Shown piece by piece: positions 17,584-23,899 of a stretch of DNA of 52,680 nt (position 1 is its first letter; each line of letters starts with the position of its first letter). A model generated the notes under the pieces. The model did not search any database. It saw only the letters and a program-made list of their open reading frames with translations, and had not been told where the DNA came from. The DNA comes from Deltaproteobacteria bacterium UBA5756 (lineage in GTDB: Bacteria > Desulfobacterota > Syntrophorhabdia > Syntrophorhabdales > Syntrophorhabdaceae), in contig DIFE01000042.1 of assembly GCA_002418985.1 (NCBI GenBank), forward strand, positions 24,029-76,708. Direction: 5' to 3'. A program made the position numbers and the translations under genes.

Positions 17584-18364
17584 AGAAACCTGGTATAAAA
17601 TGCTTGCTGTTTCCCTGGCCCTTCACATCGTCGTGCTTGGCGCCTTTTCGATCCCCGTAAAATGGGGTTCTTCCAGGAAGATCGATCTCTCTTCGGCGTA
17701 TTCCGTTAATCTTGTCGGAAGCGCAGGAAACCTGGGCGGCGGATCCGGCGGGCCCAAGGTTGCGGTGCAATCGAAGCCCGAACCCAAACCGGATAAACCC
17801 GCTCCTGCCATCAAGGAAAAGAAAACTCCTCCTCCAAAGAAGCCTCAACCCATGCAAAAAGAAGACGACGCCGTATCTATTTCGAAGAAGAAAGCGCCCC
17901 CGAAGAATAAGGCTACCAGGGAAGAAGTGGACCGTCTGGAAGAACGCATTAAGAACATAAGGAAAAAAACGGATTATATCGATGTGGCGAAGGCCGGTTC
18001 GGGAGGCTCGGGCAGGGGCACCGGTGCCGGCATGGGATTGCCCGGTTCCGGCGGCGGTTCCGGCGCTCCTCTGGATCCCGCTATGCAGAAGTATCTTCTC
18101 GATATCTATGAAAAGATAAAGAATGCATGGAATGTGCCCGGCATGGCTCAAAAGAAAGACCTGGAAACAATTATAACGATCAAGCTAAGAAAAGACGGGC
18201 GCATTGTCGATATGAACGTCGAGAAACGCTCGGGAAACAGGGTATATGATGAATCGGTTCTTCGCGTCCTCAGGGCAGTGGAACCTCTGCCCCCGATCCC
18301 GTCGTCGCTTAATACCGATTCTCTTGAAATAGGCTTCCGCTTTCTGCCGGGAGGACTTTCGTGA
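17576..18364 (+). CDS. TolA/TonB-like energy-transducing protein
   Basis: The 262-residue protein has an N-terminal membrane anchor (about 8-24, MLAVSLALHIVVLGAFSIPV), a Pro/Lys-rich spacer (70-115), a charged helix (REEVDRLEERIKNIRK), a Gly/Ser-rich linker (about 140-160) and a C-terminal TonB/TolA-type domain (about 165-260) with YLLDIYEKIKNAWNVP and VYDESVLRVLRAVEPLPPIP. From its place after tolQR it should act as TolA, linking the motor to the outer membrane; by sequence TonB is nearly as likely. No tolB or pal follows; uppP does. Confidence 0.9.
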   Translation: MSEETWYKMLAVSLALHIVVLGAFSIPVKWGSSRKIDLSSAYSVNLVGSAGNLGGGSGGPKVAVQSKPEPKPDKPAPAIKEKKTPPPKKPQPMQKEDDAVSISKKKAPPKNKATREEVDRLEERIKNIRKKTDYIDVAKAGSGGSGRGTGAGMGLPGSGGGSGAPLDPAMQKYLLDIYEKIKNAWNVPGMAQKKDLETIITIKLRKDGRIVDMNVEKRSGNRVYDESVLRVLRAVEPLPPIPSSLNTDSLEIGFRFLPGGLS

Positions 18365-19158
18365 CGGCGCTGCATAGCATCATCATGGGTGCGGTGCAGG
18401 GCATTACGGAATTCCTTCCCATCAGCAGTTCGGCACACCTCATCCTCATCCCCTGGTTTTTCAAGGTCTCCGAAGGCAACATCAACGCCCTGACCTATGA
18501 TGTCATGCTTCATTTCGGGTCGCTTTTCGCGGTTCTTCTTCTCTATGGAAAGAAATTCCTTCGCGTTGTCGTCGAAGGCCTCGTCGATTTCAGAAACGGC
18601 CACGGCGGGCAATCGATGCTTTTCAAGATGGTTGTGGCCACCATCCCGGCGGTTGTTGCCGGCCTGCTTGGCAAGGACATCATAGAGACCTACCTGAGAG
18701 TACCTTTCGTTGCGGCATTCATGCTCGCCCTCGTGTCCATCCTGATGATAGTCTCCGAGCGTATCACGGTAGACAGAAGCGATTTAACCATGCCGATCGC
18801 CATCGCCATCGGTGTCGCACAGGCGGTCGCCCTTGTACCCGGTACGTCGCGAAGCGGTATAACGATCACGATGGCTCTTCTTCTCGGCCTCAGAAAGAGC
18901 GAGGCAGTCGACTTTTCCTTCATGCTTTCCATTCCCATCATCCTCGGGACGTCTCTATACGAGATGCGACACGTCCAGTTCCAGGGGGACGCGACTATCC
19001 TGTATATCTGGGGGATGCTTTCGGCCTTTGTTTTTGGTGCTGTAAGCCTTAAATTTCTCATCGGATACCTGAAAAAGCACACTCTTGACCTGTTTGCCTA
19101 TTATCGTATCGGACTTGCCCTGCTTATTCTCGTCGTTTCGCTGATTTCGCCCTCTTGA
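18361..19158 (+). CDS. uppP: Undecaprenyl-diphosphatase (UppP/BacA)
   Basis: The 265-residue, multi-membrane-segment enzyme recycles undecaprenyl diphosphate to the lipid carrier used for peptidoglycan, O-antigen and other polymers. Diagnostic motifs are GITEFLPISSSAHLIL near the N-terminus and LVPGTSRSGITITMALLLG in the second half. It begins with GTG and overlaps the TolA-like gene by four bases (GTGA). Co-expression with the Tol complex would couple envelope constriction to carrier recycling; that is inference. Confidence 0.97.
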   Translation: MTALHSIIMGAVQGITEFLPISSSAHLILIPWFFKVSEGNINALTYDVMLHFGSLFAVLLLYGKKFLRVVVEGLVDFRNGHGGQSMLFKMVVATIPAVVAGLLGKDIIETYLRVPFVAAFMLALVSILMIVSERITVDRSDLTMPIAIAIGVAQAVALVPGTSRSGITITMALLLGLRKSEAVDFSFMLSIPIILGTSLYEMRHVQFQGDATILYIWGMLSAFVFGAVSLKFLIGYLKKHTLDLFAYYRIGLALLILVVSLISPS

Positions 19159-19169
19159 TATGGTGGAAC

Positions 19170-19337
19170 ATGAACATGAAGGGCGGCGGAAATGACGGCG
19201 AGAGAAAGACTATCGAGGATAGTTTCACGACCTATGATCCCGAGAAGCTTCCCTATACGAGGCTTTGCATATGCGACATAATCCGGGACCTGCCCGAGCT
19301 TAGCCCTGAAGATATTGCCGAATCCCAGGATAAATAA
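19170..19337 (+). CDS. Small acidic protein of unknown function
   Basis: The 55-residue protein from ATG 19170 has a gly/asn-rich N-terminus and an acidic body containing LCICDIIRDLPELSPEDIAESQDK. The frame extends back to a TTG at 19155 that overlaps the uppP stop. A weak GGTGG lies before the ATG. No family is recognised. It sits between uppP and the glycosylase gene and is likely co-transcribed with them. Confidence 0.5.
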   Translation: MNMKGGGNDGERKTIEDSFTTYDPEKLPYTRLCICDIIRDLPELSPEDIAESQDK

Positions 19338-19404
19338 AGATTCCCTTCCACGCGGGACAGGGGAGCCGCCCGTCTGCGGTGATCTCTGCGCAGACCTCCG
19401 GGCT

Positions 19405-20202
19405 ATGAAGGCATTCCGGCGGAAAGTTCTCTCATTCTACAGACGCCGGAAACGAATGTTTCCCTGGAGGGAAGGGATCACACCGTACCGGATAGTTGTC
19501 TCCGAGATTATGCTGCAGCAGACTGGCGTTGAACGGGTAAAAGAAAAATTTGAGCCTTTTGTGGTGAAACTGCCGGACTTTGAGTCTTTGGCGGGCGCTC
19601 CGCTTCGGGAGATCATGGAGGCATGGCAGGGCCTGGGTTACAACCGAAGGGCACTCTCGCTTAAAAAGCTCGCTCAGGCGGTGATCGAGAAACACTCGGG
19701 GAAGCTTCCCCGAGTCCGCGAGTTGTTGCTCGCTTTGCCCGGGGTTGGGGAGGCTACAGCCGGGGCCATAATGGCCTTTGCTTTTAATGCGCCCCTGGCC
19801 TTTATCGAAACGAATATCAGGAGGGTTTTTATTCACCATTTCTTCACGGACTGTAAAAGGGTGTCGGACAGGCAGCTCATGCCCCTTGTCGAGGCGGCCC
19901 TCGACCGATCGAACCCCAGGGACTGGTATTACGCCCTTATGGATTATGGATCCGCACTGGGCGGGACAGCGAACAATCCAAACAGGAAAAGCGCCGGCTA
20001 TGCAAAACAGGCGCCTTTTCATGATTCCGACAGAAAGGTGAGGGGTGATATGATCAGGCTTCTTCTCGGGGCGGGTCCCATGGCGATCGATGACATCATC
20101 GATGCCACGGGTCATGGCGCGGATCGATTGGTGCGCGTACTCCGTACAATGGTCAGGGACGGTCTCGTCACTGAAGAGGCGGGTCGTTACCGGATCGCCT
20201 GA
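19405..20202 (+). CDS. MutY/EndoIII-like HhH-GPD DNA glycosylase without Fe-S cluster motif
   Basis: This 265-residue base-excision-repair protein has the MutY-like start FPWREGITPYRIVVSEIMLQQT, with the MutY catalytic Glu equivalent at residue 34, then the helix-hairpin-helix ALPGVGEATAGAI. Two features are unusual. The position of the catalytic Asp (E. coli MutY Asp138) is Glu135 in FIETNIRRV. The C-terminal four-Cys [4Fe-4S] loop is absent: after ALMDYGSALGG comes TANNPNRKSAGYAKQ with no cysteines. There is no MutT-like domain; a short winged-helix-like end (DDIIDATGHGADRLVRVLR) follows. I recall cluster-less homologues with ETN in archaea and other bacteria. Start at ATG 19405 is chosen because the upstream part (open to 19315) is not conserved-looking. 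Confidence 0.85.
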   Translation: MKAFRRKVLSFYRRRKRMFPWREGITPYRIVVSEIMLQQTGVERVKEKFEPFVVKLPDFESLAGAPLREIMEAWQGLGYNRRALSLKKLAQAVIEKHSGKLPRVRELLLALPGVGEATAGAIMAFAFNAPLAFIETNIRRVFIHHFFTDCKRVSDRQLMPLVEAALDRSNPRDWYYALMDYGSALGGTANNPNRKSAGYAKQAPFHDSDRKVRGDMIRLLLGAGPMAIDDIIDATGHGADRLVRVLRTMVRDGLVTEEAGRYRIA

Positions 20203-20222
20203 GAAAAGGCAGGCAGGGCGGG

Positions 20223-20678
20223 CTAGATAACCTGGAGCATTCCATAGTATACCGCAAAGAAAACAATATGGAGCGCGAGCTGTTCGAGCCATGTCGATCG
20301 TCCCGCCTTGCCGCCGAGAAAACCCTGTCCGGCCAGGGGCAGAGCAATAAAGAGCATGGCGAGCCACAGCAGAAGCACATATAGAGCCGTCAACCACGCA
20401 GAAAAGGTTTGAAGGCCGGCGAGCGAGGTTCCCGCCGTGTAGAACGCGCCGAACACACCGCTTGTAGCCAGGTGCACGGGAATACCGGTGACATAGACGG
20501 CATGCGGATTGCTTTGGATGCCAAGCGATCTCAGGAGGAAATTCCCGTCAATGACAAACAGGCTTGACCTGAAAAGCCGTAACCGGGCGGCAATGTCGGA
20601 AACGACGCCCATGACAATGCCGGCTGCAACACCGGCCAGAAATCCTGTAAGCCCTTGCATAACAGACATGGTCAACAT
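20223..20678 (-). CDS. Four-helix integral membrane protein of unknown function
   Basis: The 151-residue protein has four hydrophobic stretches at about 5-27, 62-86, 90-114 and 130-150 with short loops, and no soluble domain. AGAGGTG lies just before the ATG at 20678. It converges on the glycosylase gene and diverges from the selenoprotein gene. I recognise no family with confidence; alternatives are a small transporter subunit or an orphan membrane protein. Confidence 0.75.
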   Translation of the reverse strand: MLTMSVMQGLTGFLAGVAAGIVMGVVSDIAARLRLFRSSLFVIDGNFLLRSLGIQSNPHAVYVTGIPVHLATSGVFGAFYTAGTSLAGLQTFSAWLTALYVLLLWLAMLFIALPLAGQGFLGGKAGRSTWLEQLALHIVFFAVYYGMLQVI

Positions 20679-20791
20679 TCAGTCACCTCTCCGGAAAGGA
20701 TGTCTTTCTAATTATAGCTCAACACCATGGAGAAGCTCACCCCGCGTCCACCTCTTTATACCTTTAGTATCATATGGTTATGGCTTGCTTC

Positions 20792-20819
20792 TTGACAAAA
20801 AATTAATTGTGTATATCTT
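20792..20819 (+). promoter_or_regulatory. Sigma-70-type promoter of the HesB-like selenoprotein gene
   Basis: TTGACA (20792-20797), a 16-bp spacer and TATCTT (20814-20819) lie about 55 bases before the ATG at 20874. The stretch between them is AT-rich. Confidence 0.55.
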
Positions 20820-20873
20820 AATGGGACATGGTGCCGATTCTTGGGTGCCCAAGCTCTGGAGAAAGGAGAATTT

Positions 20874-21215
20874 ATGTTTGAAGTTACAGAAAAAGCCGGA
20901 GAGGTCATAAGAAAGCTCCTCGAAGGCAAAGGAGATCCGCAGTCGGTCAGGATAATGATGACCGAGGGTGGTTGATCGGGGCCCTCATTGGGCATGGCCC
21001 TGGATGGGCCATTGAACAACGATGAGATATTCACCGAACAGGGAGTGAAATTCATCATTGATAAGGAACTTTTTGAGGAAGCCAAACCCATTAGTGTCGA
21101 TTTTGTAGAATCGGAAATGGGAGCAGGATTTCTGTTGAAGTCTGCGCTTGCAAGGAAAGGCGACGATTGCTGTGCCACTACGAGCGGTGGTTGTGGATCC
21201 GGGTGCAGCAGCTAA
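20874..21215 (+). CDS. HesB/IscA-like selenoprotein (UGA = Sec34)
   Basis: ATG 20874 follows AAAGGAG by a normal spacing. The frame meets TGA at codon 34 (20973-20975) and goes on to TAA at 21213, 113 residues in all. Read with U at 34, the protein has TEGGUSGPSLGMALDGP, which is the conserved HesB/IscA motif GGCSGPSxGxALD with selenocysteine in place of the first Fe-S ligand Cys. The C-terminus has Cys99, Cys100, Cys107 and Cys111 (GGCGSGC), where the family's other ligands lie. HesB-like selenoproteins are an established family. A hairpin fitting a bacterial SECIS lies 18-37 nt after the UGA. Automatic callers will split this gene and report only the 3' part. Its exact role, Fe-S carrier or redox, is unknown. 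Confidence 0.88.
20994..21012 (+). promoter_or_regulatory. Candidate bacterial SECIS element of the HesB-like gene
   Basis: ATGGCCC (20994-21000) and GGGCCAT (21006-21012) form a perfect 7-bp stem with loop TGGAT. The loop starts 25 nt after the UGA and has G in its second position, as expected for SelB recognition. An alternative, weaker pairing uses GGGCC at 20979-20983 with GGCCC at 20996-21000. Confidence 0.7.
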
Positions 21216-21231
21216 AATTGTTTCGACGATC

Positions 21232-21258
21232 AGGAGGGCCGCGGGCCGCGGCCCTCCT
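21232..21258. terminator. GC-rich palindrome between convergent genes
   Basis: A 27-bp sequence is a perfect inverted repeat of 13 bp arms (AGGAGGGCCGCGG and its complement) around one base. It lies between the stops of the selenoprotein gene and the minus-strand gene. It probably acts as a two-way terminator, although neither side has a T-run. Confidence 0.55.
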
Positions 21259-21261
21259 CCA

Positions 21262-21630
21262 TTATCTGGCGTCATGCAGGGCCATTACCGGTCCCAACGG
21301 TCCATTACCCCGATAGGACTTGTTCTTCGTGATGGTCCGTGCCGTTGCCTTTCCCTGGTGCATGACGTACTGCACCGTTACGCGGTCGCCTTCCTTTATG
21401 TTATTAACGGTCTTGTAACCATTGAGTCTGGCACCGCCGATCTCAAAGGTCATGCCAGCCTTCATCGACTCGACGACCATTTTCATATCGGGAGTGCTGA
21501 TCGACGCAACCCTTCCCGTAAATCTTTCGATCTTTTGACCCGGCTGCTGCTTTGCTGTAAGCGAAAAGACATAGGGGACAAGGACCAGAAACACCAGCAC
21601 GACAAGTATGGATGCAATCACCCTTTTCAT
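21262..21630 (-). CDS. Small exported or membrane-anchored protein of unknown function
   Basis: The 122-residue protein starts after a strong AGGAGGTAGG. Residues 4-24 (VIASILVVLVFLVLVPYVFSL) are a signal anchor or signal peptide without a lipobox. The rest is periplasmic and strand-rich (FTGRVASISTPDMKMVV, TFEIGGARLNG, DRVTVQYVMHQGKATARTI), like a small OB- or SH3-type barrel. Residues such as KEGDRVTVQY resemble periplasmic DUF-type metal- or stress-related domains, but I cannot name one. It is expressed alone or with the DUF523 gene upstream. Confidence 0.75.
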   Translation of the reverse strand: MKRVIASILVVLVFLVLVPYVFSLTAKQQPGQKIERFTGRVASISTPDMKMVVESMKAGMTFEIGGARLNGYKTVNNIKEGDRVTVQYVMHQGKATARTITKNKSYRGNGPLGPVMALHDAR

Positions 21631-21678
21631 GGCCTACCTCCTCTGAAAGGTTGAGGGCTTGGGAGCCCGTCCGGCTCT

Positions 21679-22623
21679 TCACACATGATTCCTGAGCATG
21701 AGTTCCACGGGATGGGGATTGAGGTAGTACTGGTCTTTAAGATACGATTCATCATAGCCCAGGACGTAATGGTTCAGGAGCGTCACGGGCACCACGAGCG
21801 GTATCAGACCCCGATGGTATCGATCGATTATCTCGAGAAGTTCCTTTTTCTCGTCGCCGCTCAAATTCTTCTTGAAGTAACCCATGATGTGATGGAGAAC
21901 GTTGGTGTTCTTGCGGATTGTGGCGATGAGACGAAGCCCCTCCATCAGAGTTTCGATGTAGAGGTCCCGGACATCAGGGCCGAACCCCCGTTTCCCCGCA
22001 ACCAGTCTGCCCAGCGCTGACAGGTGTTTCGGGCTATGGGCCATGATGAGGAGCTTGTGCCTGCTGTGGAACTCAACGAGATCTTTTATGGAACCCTTTT
22101 TTTCTACAAATTCCCGCCACCTTGCGAAGACGAATACGCGTTCGATGAAATTCTCGCGCAGCCCGGGGTCGTGAAGCCGGCCCTCATCCTCAACGGGTAT
22201 GAGGGGAAACCTTTTCATGAAGGCGGCCGCAAAGATGCCCACGCCGCGGTGGACCGGCGGAGCGGAGCCCACATAGACTTTGACCCCCCGCATGCCTGAA
22301 CTCGGCGATTTGCTCTTGAATATGTAGCCGGAAAATCCCTGTGGCGCCAGCTCTTCAAGCTTGTTTTCCGCCCACTTTTTCATCCCTTCCGTGTGGTCCA
22401 CGCCCGAACGGACCGTGACAAGCCGGGGGTTATCGACGTCACCGGCGAGGTGCATTGCCTCCCGGGGAACGGGAAGGCCATATTCGACCTCGGGGCATAC
22501 GGGGATGTAGTCAAAGAATTGCCCCAGGGTGTCCGTTATATAGCGATCATTCTTATGTCCCCCGTCGTACCGCACCTTCTTCCCGAGAAGACAGCTGCTG
22601 ATGCCGATGGTTATCTTATCCAT
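21679..22623 (-). CDS. DUF523-DUF1722 fusion protein (YbgA-like)
   Basis: The 314-residue protein has an N-terminal DUF523 domain (about 1-150) with ISSCLLGKKVRYDGGHK, VCPEVEYGLPVPRE and FKSKSPSSG, then a DUF1722/YbgA domain (about 190-310) with LVEFHSRHKLLIMAHSPK and MGYFKKNLSGDEKKELL. A good ribosome site (AGGAGGG) precedes the ATG. Such fusions are widespread; in some genomes they sit next to photolyase or stress genes. No biochemical role is firmly known to me. It is a cytoplasmic protein with conserved Cys11 and Cys43. Confidence 0.93.
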   Translation of the reverse strand: MDKITIGISSCLLGKKVRYDGGHKNDRYITDTLGQFFDYIPVCPEVEYGLPVPREAMHLAGDVDNPRLVTVRSGVDHTEGMKKWAENKLEELAPQGFSGYIFKSKSPSSGMRGVKVYVGSAPPVHRGVGIFAAAFMKRFPLIPVEDEGRLHDPGLRENFIERVFVFARWREFVEKKGSIKDLVEFHSRHKLLIMAHSPKHLSALGRLVAGKRGFGPDVRDLYIETLMEGLRLIATIRKNTNVLHHIMGYFKKNLSGDEKKELLEIIDRYHRGLIPLVVPVTLLNHYVLGYDESYLKDQYYLNPHPVELMLRNHV

Positions 22624-22759
22624 AACACCCTCCTGGTAAAGGCGTTTTCAGTCCCGAGTATCAGACAACAGCCAAAAACCCCGGCCGATGGTCTGGAAAA
22701 TTATAGCAGGATCGATAACCTTTTTCCCGAACTTTGAAACCCGCAACCCGAAAGCGCCC

Positions 22760-23899
22760 CTAAAAGACCCCGCCCAGGGTACCGGCGTAGCCGGTGAGCT
22801 CCACGTATCCCTCGACGGCCACTTCTTTTCCCTTTGAGGTTCCCTTTCCGTCCACGGCCCCCTCCCAGTAGGTGATTCCCGTCGATACCGTGTTGACGAG
22901 TTCCTGATCCGCAACGAGGGGCCTGATGGTGACATCGATGCCGGCCGTGGGTATCCGGATGCGCCATCCCGCCGGATATCGTCCGGCTGTCCTCGTGCTT
23001 TTCCAGTGGGCCAGGACGGTGGTTTCCATGTCTGAAATGGTGAGGTGTCGTGAGGTCCCGTCGGGTTCGGCAAGGGTGCCCGATGATTCCTTTTCTATTG
23101 TGCCGTCCTTTTTCCTGAGATAGTAGACCATGAGGTCGCGGCCGTCACCGAGGTGCAGCGCAAACCAGTCCCAGCCCTCCTGTCCGGGTGAGAGTTGGTT
23201 GGAACCGAATTCCTGGTCGAACCAGCTCATACCCCTGACTGAGACAGGGTTTTTCATACCCGGGGTCTTGAGGGTTCCCCGGGTCCTCAAATCCGTAAAC
23301 GAATAGTAGTATGAGGCTTGCCCGGGCCCGGGACCTTTCTTGCTGAGCCCCTGTCGACCATGGAGGACAAGGGGTTTCGCGGGCACAAGGCACAGCGACA
23401 GTTCCATCCCGTCACGGGCGGCATTGAGGTCGATCTTTCCGTCTTTCATGACGGCGGACCAGTTGAGGACATGGACATCCATAGCGTCCTTGCCGGCCCC
23501 CGCAAATCCCGGCCCCTTCCGGGAGGCGCGGTCCCGGAAGTGGAAAGTGCCGTTCGACGCATCGGTAAGGGCAAAATGCGCGAGGTAGATGTCCCGTACG
23601 GACCATGGATTCGCGGGAATCTTTGCCTGTTCCGCAAGGCCGTAGCGGAAGAAGGTAAGCTGGTATCCGTACCTTTTTCCCTCGTTATCGGTCAGGTTCC
23701 CCGTAAAATACCACCATTCGGTTCTGTATTCCCCGTGGCTGCCATGGTCGTGGGGAAAAGACCACTGCCGGGGAGTCAGGGCCGTCTTCCAGTCCTGCGC
23801 GGAAAGACCGAGGGGTATTAAGACCGTGCAGAGAAGGGTGAGGATAACAAGAGCGAAGAATGGAGGGAACAGGTCGTGCCGGGTCTTCATCTGTCTCAT
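22760..23899 (-). CDS. AttH/CrtC-type lipocalin-like exported protein
   Basis: The 379-residue protein has a signal peptide (LLCTVLIPLGLSAQD) and the signature of the AttH/CrtC hydrolase-like family: FPHDHGSHGEYRTEWWYFTG near the N-terminus, WFDQEFGSNQL in the middle, and DWFALHLGDGRDLMVYYLR. The family folds as two lipocalin-like barrels. CrtC members hydrate carotenoids, but no carotenoid genes are here. The ATGA overlap with the permease gene makes it the third gene of an ABC exporter operon, a pairing also known from other bacteria, so it is likely a periplasmic partner that accepts or modifies the exported lipid-like substrate (inference). Confidence 0.88.
   Translation of the reverse strand: MRQMKTRHDLFPPFFALVILTLLCTVLIPLGLSAQDWKTALTPRQWSFPHDHGSHGEYRTEWWYFTGNLTDNEGKRYGYQLTFFRYGLAEQAKIPANPWSVRDIYLAHFALTDASNGTFHFRDRASRKGPGFAGAGKDAMDVHVLNWSAVMKDGKIDLNAARDGMELSLCLVPAKPLVLHGRQGLSKKGPGPGQASYYYSFTDLRTRGTLKTPGMKNPVSVRGMSWFDQEFGSNQLSPGQEGWDWFALHLGDGRDLMVYYLRKKDGTIEKESSGTLAEPDGTSRHLTISDMETTVLAHWKSTRTAGRYPAGWRIRIPTAGIDVTIRPLVADQELVNTVSTGITYWEGAVDGKGTSKGKEVAVEGYVELTGYAGTLGGVF

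Noticed and set aside
20988..21215. Separate 75-residue protein starting at TTG downstream of the UGA
   Set aside because: It has no ribosome site and lacks the N-terminal half of the HesB fold, which is intact upstream in the same frame.
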